Source: Halichoerus grypus
Lineage: Eukaryota > Chordata > Mammalia > Carnivora > Phocidae
NCBI RefSeq assembly: GCF_964656455.1
Contig: NC_135723.1
Location: 102,067,283 to 102,131,282 of the forward strand
DNA: 64,000 nucleotides
Direction of reading: 5' to 3'
The notes under the pieces are model-generated. The model saw nothing but the letters and a program-made list of their open reading frames with translations. It did no database searches and was not told the origin of the DNA. Both the position numbers and the translations under genes were made by a program. The stretch's first letter is position 1; the number at the start of each line of letters is the position of its first letter. This document shows, piece by piece, positions 21,766 through 32,640 of this stretch.

Positions 21766-23701
21766 TCGTTGTTACCCTTATGTATCTCGGCACCTGTCAG
21801 TCAATCAGCGGGTTTTCCCTGCTCTCAGAATTCTTGATAGCCGGGTGACCCCGTGTTTCTCTCGGGTACCATCTGGAAACAGCTCCTAAGAGAGACATTG
21901 AGAAGGTTCCTGATGCTGCTGTCTGTAAACTCAGACGCCTTCTCCTAGGGCTGCTCTGTTAACTGTCTGAAAAGGACTGTTGTGGAGCGGAAAGTGCTGG
22001 TCATCACATTACTGCTCAGACTAGAGCTGGGGCACGGCCCGTGGCTCTCCTCACATCCCCAAGTTCCTTTCCCTGGGGATCTCCATCTATTGGAAATAGA
22101 CTTTTGAGAAGTAGCATTATGGAAGCCCAATTCTAATATTTTACCCTGAAATAAGCTTACAGGGCATATGATGAAGCTGAAGACTCCTACATAACCTTTG
22201 GGGTAAGTGTGCCGAGACTGGTTTAGAGCAGTTCAGAGAAGTATGGTAGACACGGCTGTCCTGTCTGAATCTGTGAGGCCAGCAACCCAATTTCCCATCA
22301 CCTTCTCTTCCTGAGTTCAAAACAGAGCTGATTTCATCCACCTTTTCCCCAGTGGCATGATTTCCAGAATTCGCCTCACTCTGGTTTTCTAATTAGTCTT
22401 TACTGCAGAATTGGTCTGAGCAAAATAGAGCGCATGGCCTTTCCTCATTATTTGGGAATGATGTGTCTGTGACTGCACTCTAAGGTGGCATCGACTGTTA
22501 AGTAACGTTATCACGTGCTGAACTCACTGCCAGAAAATGTGGAGGTCTTAGTGATGCTAACTGTTGTCAAGCCACATCCCTGCATCGTGTCCTGCAGTTG
22601 ATTTTTTGAACTTAATGCAGCCCTTCCTATTAACGAGCAAGATGCTTTGTTGACCTATGACATTTTTACTGGTCCTGATTCCACTTACTCACAACAACAT
22701 CACCCTTCTGGTCATTCACACCCCTCTGTGCTGAACTTGTACTGAACCTAGAAACCCAAATAACCCCTCAAAGTAATTTCCAGTGCCTTAGAATATTCCA
22801 GGACAATGCTTTGCACACACACACAAATAAATAAAAATGTACTTCCATATAACCGCCATATGAAAACTTGTGCAAAAAGGAAGGCATTATTCATGTGAAA
22901 GAATTCACTTTAGGGGAAAAAAAACCATCTTGACATTTTGTCAAACAGCAACTTGGTTGCGTTAATATAATTAGACGGATTTAAGAACATTACATTAGCG
23001 CACAACTTTCATGACTATTTCCCTCTAATTAACTGCGAGCCTTTCTCTCTCACTTATATCCTCAGCGAGTCACCACCTCAGCAGGGTCCCTGCGGACAGT
23101 GGACAGCAGAGCGGGGTGCAGCCTTGCTCCCCCCACCTCCCCGGCTCTGGCTTCTGCCATTTTGTTTCCTTAGCTTGACAGTGGCCACAGTGTTTCTTTC
23201 TGTTTCTTGAACACAGCACCGAGTTTCCTTCTCTGGTCCTTGCACTTGGGATGCTCCCCCCCCACTTGGGGACCCCCCCTCCACTGGCATCACTCTTCTC
23301 CAGTCTTTGTAGGGACTCATTCTCAGCACTCAGACCCAGCGTCAAGGGCCAGCCCTTGCTCGGGGCTTCTCCTGAGCCCCTGAGTTACCTCCCTACCCAT
23401 TTAAACCCTGTTCCATTTATTCACGATGCCAAGCCAGAACCTCAGCTCACTTTCTTCATAGAACTTTTCACTGAGATGACCATCCGACTTGTTTATTCCC
23501 AGGCAGTAATCATAAATTACTCTCAAAAGTGTTCTGGTTTAGATATTAAATTAGGCAGAGACCATGTTTATCACTTCTAGAAATGATATTTATTTATTTT
23601 TCAATATTATTCTTAGGTGTCTCTTCATTAGACTATATGAACTGGGAACTCTGTGCTGGGCACATTATCCAGGCACTGGAAAGACAACAGGGAACAAAAA
23701 G
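21766..23701. other. Unique non-coding stretch
   Basis: No gene recognised. About 22900-23050 is AT-rich with several TAATTA and ATTAA motifs and no repeat signature. About 23375-23640 has a weak L2-like character ('gagaccatgtttatcacttc'). The minus-strand frames at 23070-23345 overlap in two registers and are not supported as coding. Confidence 0.45.
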
Positions 23702-23713
23702 TCATAAGAACTC

Positions 23714-23911
23714 AGGGTGCCTGGGTGGCTCAGTCATTAGGCGTCTGCCTTCGGCTCAGGTCATGATCCCAGGGTCCTAGGATTGAGCCCCGCATCGGGC
23801 TCCCTGCTCAGCGGGAAGTCTGCTTCTCCCTCTCCCACTCCCCCTGCTTGTGTTCCCTCTCTTGCTGTGTCTCTCCCTCTGTCAAATAAATAAATAAAAT
23901 CTTTAAAAAAA
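23714..23911 (+). mobile_element. Can-SINE
   Basis: Full-length copy with 'gggtgcctgggtggctcagt' head, B-box-like 'ggattgagcccc', CT-rich middle, 'caaataaataaataaaatct' and A tail. Duplication tcataagaactc at 23702-23713 and 23912-23923. Confidence 0.97.
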
Positions 23912-23923
23912 TCATAAGAACTC

Positions 23924-24770
23924 CATGAATATTTTTTGATAGAACTAATTAAATAAATGAATTATAGACTTTCATATAATCTGTGCACAGACAGGTAAAT
24001 AGACTTAAGTGAAAATTTTGGTTCAGGTTTTATGTCATAGTTATTCAGACTTATACTCCAAATAATATATAAGTAGGGTTAAACTCACCCTCACTTAAAG
24101 GAATGAGATTGCAAAGTAGTTGTCAGGAAGTTTATTGAAAAAGAATTTTATTTGAAAAGGTTTCTTCTACTACACTGCATGAAGCTTCCCAAAGAGGCGG
24201 TGGCTTATCTATTAGTAGCTGAGGTCCTCTCTCTACCTTTGCCAGTGTTTCCTTTTCAGTATCTGGCCTTGGCATACGACCAGTTATTCTAGATAACTCA
24301 GGCAACATTCTTGCAAATAGCAACGATGCCCGCTTTGAGCCCTTTTCAACAAGTAAAGTGTATGAGATACATCATAATCAAGAAAATCAGCAGAGAATTT
24401 CTGTCTCGACAAAAAGATAAATATTAACATGAAGTAAAAAGGTCTCCATTTTTTTTCAAAAATTATGCCAGGATTTTTCAGGAATTTCCCACATTGTTTT
24501 TGATTTGGGGGAACTTCAGTCACTTGAGAATGGACGTGTACATTGGAAGCCATGGGACCTGGCATGATAAAGGAGCTGGACACCGTCATTAATTTGTGCA
24601 CTGCAATTTATATTCTTTATACTGGGAAACAGACACAACAGGCAAGAGAAGTGTGGTGCATGTTTATTATTTAGGAGCAGGAGTTTATTCAGCCGCAGAG
24701 GATAGTAATACGGGGGCCAAGGCTAGCCTTTGTAAGTGGAGCCTTTGTGTGAATTAAGAACAGATTCTCC
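23924..24770. other. Unique non-coding stretch
   Basis: AT-rich, no gene or clear repeat recognised. Confidence 0.45.
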
Positions 24771-24903
24771 TGGGCGCCTGATTGGCTCAGTTGGTTAAGC
24801 ATCTGCCTTCGGCTCAGGTCATGATCCCAGCGTCCTGGGATCAAGCCCTGCATCGGACTCCTTGCTCAGTGCGGAGCCTGCTTGTCCCTCCCTGTGCTTG
24901 TCC
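24771..24903 (+). mobile_element. 3'-truncated Can-SINE
   Basis: The tRNA-like head and body are present from 'tgggcgcctgattggctcag' through 'tcggactccttgctcagtgc', but the copy stops in the CT-rich middle ('cctccctgtgcttg') with no AAATAAA tail or poly(A). No target-site duplication is visible. The missing 3' end points to a later deletion, since target-primed insertion normally keeps the 3' end. Confidence 0.9.
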
Positions 24904-25405
24904 CCTTGAGCTTGGGAACTTCGGGCAGCGCACCATCTACATCTCTTCATGTGGAAGCCCTTAGAAATGGGTGCATGGTAGGTAGCAAAGAATTTTATTT
25001 TCAGTGGTGCGTAAAACTGATTGAAATTCAAATTTACCACGGTAACAATTTAAAATCTGCATTTAGTACCCACCTCAGGGGTGATTTATTCACATCCATG
25101 TCCAGATATGAAGCCGAGCATCATCAGTCTGGATGTAGGAAGCTGCAGGAGACCACTGTGCCTGCCCTGAGAGTGAGGACAGTTCAGGTAAGTTACATAA
25201 TCATAGGGGTTTTTTTTTTCCATAATCATAGATATTTTTAAAAGCATTGTAGACCTGAGAACAGAGAAAACCTGAGTGAACTAGATCCCAGTAAGAATGG
25301 AACTAAATTCCAGTAAGAGACAAGCCCTTCCTAGAAAAAAGAGAGGCGGTGGCTGCTTTTATCCTTGGCACATTTCTCTTTACCTCAGAAATGGTAGGAT
25401 GTTGT
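24904..25405. other. Unique non-coding stretch
   Basis: No gene or repeat recognised. Confidence 0.45.
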
Positions 25406-25416
25406 ACCCAAACGTC

Positions 25417-25605
25417 CCTTTTTTTTTTTTTTTTAGGATTTTGTTTGTTTGACAGAGAGAACATGAGCAGGGGGAGGGGCAGAGGGAGAGGGAGAAGCAG
25501 ACTCCCCGCTAAGTAGGGAGCCTGACTGGGGCTCAATCCCGGGAGTCCAGGATCACGACCTGAGCTGAAGGCAGACACTTCACCGACTGAGCCACCCAGG
25601 CGCCC
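25417..25605 (-). mobile_element. Can-SINE, antisense
   Basis: Long T tract, 'gacagagagaacatgagcag', purine-rich body, and a head ending 'tgagccacccaggcgccccc'. Duplication cccaaacgtc at 25407-25416 and 25606-25615. Confidence 0.96.
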
Positions 25606-25615
25606 CCCAAACGTC

Positions 25616-26129
25616 TTTTAAACTTTCATCTGCCGTGTGGGGCCGACAAGATGGTTCTAAGGAACCTGAGGATGCCTGCTCACAGAGTGAATCCACACCC
25701 ACTCCCCAAATCTTTCTCCTGAGCCCTTCACTGAGAGCACAGTGGCAGCACCAAGGGCTGAGGGGAGAACAGAGGTCGAGTGAGTCCCCGGGGTGTGCAG
25801 AACCTTTCCTGAGCACCCGGCAGGGCCCTACTGAGGGCTTCGGGGAGTGCAGAACTGAGAGCCATTCTCCCAAGGCAGCCTGGGCCGGTACCAAATGCAG
25901 GAAGCAGCAAGTCAAAGCCTGTCGTATCAGGATGGAGCCGAGTCTCCTGGGGCTCAGGAATCTGGCTGCTGGCTTGCAGATCCTAGAGAGACGCTCGAAT
26001 CTTACCAGGTCTCAGATCCTAAGCCTTGCTGACGGGAACGTCTTGACCCAGCCCTCAAAGTATTTGAAGCCAGTGGTGAACTGAATCCAATCAAAGCTGC
26101 AACAAAGCTCAGCTCGATTACAGATGTGT
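25616..26129. other. Unique non-coding stretch
   Basis: No gene recognised. A 149-codon plus-strand frame (25635-26084) and an antisense one overlap; neither shows a domain, and codon use is not protein-like. Confidence 0.45.
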
Positions 26130-26785
26130 TTGCTTCAGCTTCCAACCCTTTTCAAGGAGCAAATACTGTCTATTTACTTTTCAGTTATTCTTCTACATGG
26201 AAAATACAGAATGAGATTTTAAAAACTAAAGAGACAGAGGCAAGAAAACGTGATCCATTATCAGGAGAAAAAAATTGGTCATAGAATCAGGCCCAAAGAC
26301 ATAGATTATGGAATTAGCAGGCATGGGCTATAAAGTAACCCCAGTAAATGTATTAGAGGATTTAAAGGGAAAGATGAACAATACATAGAAGCAGATGGAG
26401 AATTTCAGCAGAGAAGTGAAAGCTATCCAAAGAAATGATGGAAATTCTGACAGTGAACTAGTAGCAGTTTTCATTTGTATGTACTTAGTAACGGAGCTCT
26501 GAAGTATATGAAATGAACACTGGCAGAAGTCAGTCTTTGTTGGAGAATGGAGAAATATATAAAGCCATAATCAGAGCGGGAGATTCTCAGGAATTGAAAA
26601 AACAGCTAGGCAAAGTCATAAAGACAAAGGGGATTTGAACATAACTGTCAACTACCTTAACCTAACACCAACACTGCACACAAAATACAAATGTAATCAT
26701 AAACATTTATCAACACCAGCCATATGCTGGGCCATCAGAGAAGTCTCAGTTAGTTTTAAAAGAGTGACGTCATAGAAAGTGTATT
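26130..26785 (+). mobile_element. Ancient L1 (L1M/HAL1-like) piece, sense, 5' of an LTR
   Basis: A-rich sense L1 text. The last part matches the ORF2 endonuclease region in order: 'acataactgtcaactacctt', 'ccatatgctgggccatcaga', 'aagtctcagttagttttaaa', 'gaaagtgtattctct'. It continues at 28100 after the inserted LTR. The earlier part (26130-26590) looks like ORF1-side sequence but I place it less surely. No open frame. Confidence 0.75.
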
Positions 26786-27042
26786 CTCTTGAGACCATTA
26801 GGGACCAGGGGAACAAGCCCCAAACACTGCATGTGGGGCGCTTCCCATTGGATGTTCTTGCTAAACTCCTTCTCTCACAGAGCAGACCTGGGATGAGGCC
26901 AGGATGTGACCTGGTATATACGCCCACCTTAAAACAGAGGACCCTGGCTCCAGGAAGCACCAGTGAGCTGCCTGGGCCGCCTGCCAATATCGACCAGTCA
27001 GGGTGAGGCCCTTCCATCAGGGGAAGACAAATCAAAACCTCA

Positions 27043-27386
27043 ATGAGATACCACCTCATACCGGTCAGAATGGCTAAAATTAACAAGTCAGGAAACAACA
27101 CATGTTGGCGAGGATGTGGAGAAAGGAGAACCCTCCTACACTGTTGGTGGGAATGCAAGCTGGTGCAGCCACTCTGGAAAACAGTATGGAGGTTCCTCAA
27201 AAAGTCAAAAATAGAGCTACCCTACGACCCAGCAATTGCACCACTAGGTATTTACCCCAAAAATACAAATGTAGGGATCCGAAGGGGTACATGCACCCAG
27301 ATGTTTATAGCAGCAATGTCCACAGCAGCCCAAATATGGAAAGAGCCCAGATGTCCATTGACAGATGAATGGATAAAGAAGATATG

Positions 27387-27436
<50 letters not shown>

Positions 27437-27555
27437 GTATATGTATATATATAAAATGGAATATTACTCAGCCATCAAAAAGAATGAACTTTTGGCTGGA
27501 ACTAGAGGGTATTATGCCAAGTGAAATAAGTCAGAGAAAGACAAATACCGTATGA
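27043..27555 (+). pseudogene. L1 ORF2 protein C-terminal remnant
   Basis: A 170-codon open frame corresponds to the last part of L1 ORF2p. The cysteine motif is visible near residues 24-44 (C-x3-C-x9-C-x4-C with an H before the third [19 protein letters not shown]), followed by [13 protein letters not shown] and YDPAIAPLGIYPK. A TG microsatellite then reads as repeated CV, throws the next stretch out of frame, and the ORF2-like ELEGIMPSEISQ reappears later. The reverse transcriptase and endonuclease parts are absent, so it is dead. Confidence 0.9.
27391..27453. repeat. (TG)n(TA)n microsatellite inside L1 ORF2
   Basis: About 16 TG steps followed by TA-rich steps, lying exactly where other L1 copies have 'ggtatatatacacaatgg' (44092 onward). 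It grew from that short TATACA seed. Confidence 0.95.
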
Positions 27556-27964
27556 TTTCACTCATATGTGGAATTTAAGAAAACAGAAGATCATGGGGGA
27601 AGGGAAGGAAAAATAAAATAAGATAAAAACAGAGAGGGAGGCAGACCAGAAGAGACTCTCAACTCTAGGAAACAAACTGAGGGTAGCTGGAGGGCAGGTG
27701 GGCGGGTAGGTGGGGTAGCTGGGTGATGGGCATTAAGGAGGGCACGTGATGTGATGAGCACTGGGTGTTATATGCAACTGATGAATTACTGAGCTCTACC
27801 CCTGAAACTAAAAATACACTGTATGTTAACTAAATTGAATTTAAATAAAAAAAATTTAAAAATTAAAAAAGGGATGAGGCCCTTCCAACCAATAAGGATG
27901 AGGCACTCATTTCCTCTTCCCTCATTAGCATGTTGGACCAGGGTGGGAACGTGCCGGGCGCTGT

Positions 27965-27980
27965 CTCTATATAAGCAGAG
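27965..27980 (+). promoter_or_regulatory. TATA box of the solo LTR
   Basis: 'ctctatataagcagag' lies about 125 bases before the LTR end, the usual place for the U3 TATA box, with a GC-rich presumed start region following. Activity is unknown. Confidence 0.6.
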
Positions 27981-28099
27981 TCCCCCCGTCCCAGGAGGCC
28001 AGCTGACTGCTCTGTGCCGGCGCCCCGTCTTCCTTCAGCTCACCCGCAGCCCAGGAAAGCCTTGCCTGTGCCTTTGGTTTTTGGGTCTTGAAACACTCT

Positions 28100-28870
28100 G
28101 ACCACGAATGTTAAAAAATCATTGATAATATGATATCTGGAAAATCTCAAATGGGAAATTATGCAACAAAAAAAAATCTGTGAGTCAAAGGGGTATTACA
28201 AAGGAAATCAGAGAATATTTAGAGCCTGAGTGACAACAAAAACTCAACATATCCAAGTGCCAATACAGCCAAAGCAGTGCTAGAAAGCAAATACATAGTT
28301 CTCTACATCCAGAGCATTGATCTCTTCCTTTTCCCCTTTTTGTACAAACTTCTGTGTCTGGAAGCTAGGAAAGAGGAGCGTCGGGAACCTGAAATATGTA
28401 GAAGAAGGAAAGTAATTAAGGTAAGAGCAGAAATCAGTGAAATAAAGACAGATAATAGAATCAACAGGATCAAAAGTGGACATGCAGAAAAGATTTACAA
28501 AATTGATGAACCCCAAGCTAGATTAATCAATAAAAAGTAGAAAAAGAAATAAGGCACAAGTAATCAGTATGAGAAAATGTTAAAGGACTATCAATAAATC
28601 TATCAATCTAGAGATGAAATGAAATATGGGAGCACCACATGCCAAAGGAGTCAACAGTAAATGTGGAACGGGCAAGTTTCTTTGACAAAGATGAACACCA
28701 GCAGAAAGAGAAAATCTGAAATACACACACACACGCATACACACACACACACACACACACGAAGACCTTTCGACAAAGACCGTCTGAGGCTCAGTCGATT
28801 TAACTAGTGATTCTATCAAAGACTTAAAGGGAAGTATTACCTTTGTTGTACATTTTCTTCCAGAAGAGGC
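28100..28870 (+). mobile_element. Ancient L1M, sense, continuation 3' of the LTR
   Basis: Resumes the L1 text cut at 26785: 'gatatctggaaaatctcaaa', 'gtgagtcaaaggggtattac', 'gccaaagcagtgctagaaag', 'gtaagagcagaaatcagtga', 'atgaaccccaagctagatta'. These are the ORF2 endonuclease-to-RT linker blocks in correct order. Stops and indels throughout. A CA microsatellite at 28720-28763 interrupts it. Confidence 0.85.
28720..28763. repeat. (CA)n microsatellite
   Basis: About 20 CA steps with a CGCATA interruption, inside the L1M. Confidence 0.95.
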
Positions 28871-29056
28871 AGGAGGAAGAAGTGATTCCCACTGTTTTTA
28901 TGAAGCCAGCACAAGCATGAGGCCAGAAATCTCACCGGGATATTTCCAGAAAAGAAAATCAGACTACAGTTGACTGCTCCACAGACAGGCTGATATGAGC
29001 AAGGACAGTGGTTGGTTTTGGGGTTTTGTTTTTTTTTTGTGTGTGTGTGTGTGTGC

Positions 29057-29228
29057 ATTTTTTGGTGAGATTCATTTCTGAAAAGAGGATCTTTTCTGGA
29101 TATGGTAAGGTTCTACATTTTGATGTTCTTGGTAGTTAAATGGACGTATACAATTGCCAGACTTAGTGAACGATACACTTACAATGTGTGCATCTTATTA
29201 TATGAAAATTACACTTCAATAAAAACAA
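29057..29228 (+). mobile_element. L1M 3' end, sense
   Basis: Typical L1M tail text: 'tggtgagattcatttctgaa', 'acttacaatgtgtgcatctt' and 'gaaaattacacttcaataaa'. It is probably the 3' end of the same sense L1M as 28100-28870 after an internal deletion. A T/TG tract sits just upstream at 29030-29056. Confidence 0.7.
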
Positions 29229-29839
29229 AGTGAAGCAATTTTATGGAAAGGACGCACTTTTCAACAGTGAGAAATGCTCCATGAGCACACGTCACTTGGT
29301 AATCCTGTGCGTGTGCTGCTTTATTAACCACCGTCACATTAGTGGTCACAATAAGTGCATCACATTTGTGGTAGTGATTCCCAAACTCCGAGAGGATGAA
29401 TGGCTTACTGCAGTCTTTAGACAGCGTGTGGCAAAATCAGGACCGAAACTCAAGGTCTTTGCCTCTTGGTTTTTGCTTTTCCCCAAAAGAATACTTTGCT
29501 GGTGCACTACCCTTACCTGAGAAAACCCCGCCGTAGCACCTGCTGCTGTAGAGTGCTATGGAATCCTTGTTTTTGTTCTGAGCCTCCGAACGTCATTGGC
29601 TGGTAATTGGAATAACAGCCTTAGCACACGATTATAGTTTTATAGCAATGCATGACTTAGAATTCTGACTTACTTAAGATTCACCCAATTATCTGAATTA
29701 AAATATTTTCTTTGCCTTCACTGCGGGATCTGGGATAGGTGCTTCGATATGCCCACATGGCAACAGAAGCTTCCCACCATCGTGATGTCCGCTGCCCTGC
29801 ACTGTGCTTTCTCTTTCTCGCTCTGCCTCCATCCATCAT
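29229..29839. other. Unique non-coding stretch
   Basis: A 96-codon plus-strand frame (29230-29520) has no recognisable domain. No repeat recognised. Confidence 0.45.
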
Positions 29840-29955
29840 TGGTCTCAGAGCTTTCCCGCTCGTGGGTAGAGGAGAAATGATTTCTTATTCATCTTGTATC
29901 CCAGGCTTATTATAGTGTCTGGCACTCAAGACATACTTCCTGAATGACTAAGCAA
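29840..29955 (+). mobile_element. L2 3' end remnant
   Basis: 'tcttgtatcccaggcttatt', 'atagtgtctggcactcaaga' and 'catacttcctgaatgact' follow the L2 3'-end order (summary block then 'ggcacatagtaggtgctcaa'-like block then 'tgaatgaatga'). Confidence 0.7.
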
Positions 29956-30349
29956 GTAGGGCAGATGCCTTCCGGGAAACTCTCACCTCCTGGTCTGCCG
30001 TCTGTCACCACAACTGCATTGACACATTGATTAATAATTTGTCTGGAAGTAAAGATCCCCTATGATGGAGTTGATGATATTAAAAGTAATATTTTCATTG
30101 TGCTATTTAAGTGCAGCATAGTTCAGCTTGCTTGCTTATCGGCCAGTACACTGTATGGGGCGGAGGCTGTGGGATGTAGTTTGCTCTGCCACCTGCCGAA
30201 GCTGGAAGGGTTATGAACGTTTTGTAGGAGTTGCTCAGTTGTTGAATGAACAAATACATTTCTACAACTACATAATACACGCCCAGTTCTGCAAATATAT
30301 CCATCTTTCTCTGTATTGGTTGTGATTTTCGTGTCTTGTTAATACTTTC
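29956..30349. other. Unique non-coding stretch
   Basis: No gene or repeat recognised. Confidence 0.4.
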
Positions 30350-30725
30350 TTCATTACCCCAAGGCATTGTCTTCCATTTTGGGGTAAGATTGCAGGGTTT
30401 GCTGTTTATATATGGTAGTTAACTCATTATACATTATTTTCATTGATGGTGCGACATGGATATTAGCCTTTTTACATATGCATACTCAATTTTCCCAGCA
30501 CTATTTATTGAACAGCTTAGTATTTCTTTGGTTTGTAATGCCATTCCTCAATGTTCTGTATATTAGCAGGCAATTCTGTATCCTCTTTATTCTCTTCAAT
30601 AGCTCTGTTGGCATTGATATCGTAGTGTTTTAATTACTACTGTTTTATAATGTCTTGGTACCTTGTAAGAAAATTTTGTTCTATTTCTTCTTGATCCTTC
30701 TTCTTAAATGTTTTTAAAAAGCAAA
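30350..30725 (-). mobile_element. Ancient L1 ORF2/3' fragment, antisense
   Basis: Reversed L1 landmarks: 'cattttcattgatggtgcga', 'ttttcccagcactatttatt' then 'gaacagc', 'ctctgttggcattgatatcg' and 'taattactactgttttataa'. Diverged, with no ORF. Confidence 0.75.
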
Positions 30726-31020
30726 TTGACTTCCTGGATTCTGCCCACTGGGAGGATTTCCCTTCATGGTTGCATTTTACAGCCATCCCTGTTCGGGGCT
30801 GTTGTACATTTGGCTGGTTATGTGTATATTATGCAAACCCACCTGTAAACCAGGATTGCCCTTTTTGTTAGCTTTTCATAGGGAACCCCCATGAGGCCAC
30901 AGGTGATTGTTAAGGGCAAAGCAGTACACACAGCAATAGGCACAGGTACCAGGTGAGTGAGTGAATGATCTAGTTACCGATGCAACTAGCTTGCACCTGT
31001 TCTGATACATACCATTTTCA

Positions 31021-32640
31021 TGGATAATTGAATATTACTATTAATATCCAATCTTATGATATAGTAGATCAGAAAAAGCACAGTTATGATGGACAGTTCG
31101 GGTTGCACAATTAATTGGTGCCTTATGGGTAAACATGAGGTTTCTACCAGGGTCAATAGGAAGCCAAGAACTGCTTACCAAATTGAGGATAGTTGTTGGC
31201 AGAAGATGGCATGGCTTCATTCCAAGCACAGGGGACTATGCAGTGATTCTTGCACTGGGATTTGTCAAAATCTCTATAAAATGCATCATTTGTCTATCCC
31301 ACAGGAAATACCACTGCATATGTTGACACACAGCCCTAGGGGACAAGACGGCTAGAATCACTGCCTGGACCTGACACAGAGGTCTAGGAGGTAGACCTTC
31401 TTGCTCTTTACTCTCTGCCCTGAAACCAGCCATCTTCAAGGTTACTCAATAATTGTATTTAGGGGCTCCTGGGTGGCTCAGTTGGTTAAGTGTCTGCCTT
31501 CAGCTCAGGTTAGGATCCCAGGGTCCAGGGATCGAGTCCTGCATTGGGCTCCCTGCTCAGGGAGGGAGTCTGCTTCTCCCTGTCCCTCTGCCTCCCCCCT
31601 GACTTCAGCTTTCTCTCTCAAATAAATACATAAAATCTTAAAAAAATAATTATATTTAGGAGCATGCCTACATATCCTATTTACAGCCTCCAAGATGTAA
31701 AAAGCCCATGGAGAGTTGTGTCTATGTCTTTGAAATGGGTGCTACAAAGTGTAACACTGTCTCTCCCACTTTAGGGGCCCTTCTGACATTCTCAGCTGCT
31801 GAGGCTAGAAACATTGTCAATGTGGTAGGTCTTCAAGCTTTTGGGAGGTCTTTCTCTCAGGCTTGCTTCTTCCTCTCATCAGATCCAGTGAGTACAGTGC
31901 CATCAAGGTAACGTGATACTTGAGATGTGAAGACATTCAGGTTCCTTCTGGTCTGTCTTATGAGAAAGCAGGAGAGCTGGCTCAGCCATGAGGTAGGAGT
32001 GCGACCATGTGCTGACGCTCCATCCATGTGAGGCACCTTGTTTCTGATCACCTTTACTGGGAGAAATGGGGAAGTTACATGCCAGGTCAACACGCTGGGT
32101 GGTGGGGCAATGCTGGCTTGCTTCGGTGAAGATGCCACATTCAGAACCACAGCAAGGGTGGACATCGCCACCTGATTAAGGGTGCAGTGACCACAGTCCT
32201 TCTCTCTGACTCCTCTGGTGTTCTCACCATTCAGACAGGAAAGGCAGAAGGAGATGCGTAGTTTTCTTTCCCCTGCAGGCTCTGGTAACACTGATGCCTA
32301 AGGCATGTGGTACTGCTTTGGGTTTACAATTTTGGTGAAGGAAAGGCATTTCCTGGAGCTTTCTGTTGGCTTTCCCTGCTATAATACCCCTCATTCCATA
32401 GGTCAGGGAATCAGCGTGGGGATTCTGCCGGTGGTGAGGCATCCTGACACTCAGTGGGTCCGTTATTCCGCTGGACTCCCTGTGATAGTCAAACTGAGAA
32501 CGGGTGTTGCTGGACGTCCTCAAACCCTCCTGGGGGCACATTCGTTAGCTTACCTGATAATTAGCTTCAGCCCAGAGCCAGAAGCTAATAACCTTCAGAG
32601 GCTTCTCTATCTTCCTTTTGGCCGGTAAGTCTCCATCCTT
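31021..32640 (-). mobile_element. Decayed ERVL-type retroviral interior, antisense
   Basis: The text from about 31700 to 32640 resembles, on the opposite strand, the internal region of ERVL/MaLR elements as I remember it. Examples are the blocks at 31930-32060 and 32310-32590 ('gaatcagcgtggggattctg', 'gtgaggcatcctgacactca', 'ctgataattagcttcagccc'). Reading frames are broken by stops and indels, no LTR is visible at either end and a SINE interrupts it at 31464-31644. The part before 31460 is less certain. It cannot encode a working protein. Confidence 0.55.
31464..31644 (+). mobile_element. Can-SINE
   Basis: Head 'ggctcctgggtggctcagtt', B-box-like 'ggatcgagtcctg', CT-rich middle, 'caaataaatacataaaatct' and A tail. 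Duplication aataattgtatttagg (31448-31463) and aataattatatttagg (31645-31660). Confidence 0.96.

Larger units (their letters stand above)
27017..27870 (+). mobile_element. 5'-truncated L1, sense, inside the LTR
   Basis: Begins within ORF2 ('caaatcaaaacctcaatgag'), runs through the C-terminal ORF2 region and a 3' UTR with 'aaacaaactgagggtagctg' and 'gagcactgggtgttatatgc', and ends in an A-rich tail. Duplication agggtgaggcccttcca (27000-27016) and gggatgaggcccttcca (27871-27887) differs at two bases. Its 3' UTR has a single module, unlike the copies at 16880 and 43868. Confidence 0.93.
26790..28095 (+). mobile_element. Solo retroviral LTR split by a later L1
   Basis: Starts with TG (26790) and ends with CA (28095), bracketed by CTCT at 26786-26789 and 28096-28099. 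Without the internal L1 and one copy of that L1's duplication it is roughly 435 bp. It holds a TATA box, a GC-rich R/U5-like part and no coding region. A 4-bp duplication is usual for ERV1 (gamma-type) elements, so that class is inferred; I do not recognise the subfamily. A solo LTR is the usual leftover of recombination between two LTRs. Confidence 0.78.

Noticed and set aside
25635..26084. 149-codon plus-strand frame
   Set aside because: An antisense frame of similar length overlaps it, there is no domain, and no splice or promoter context is seen.
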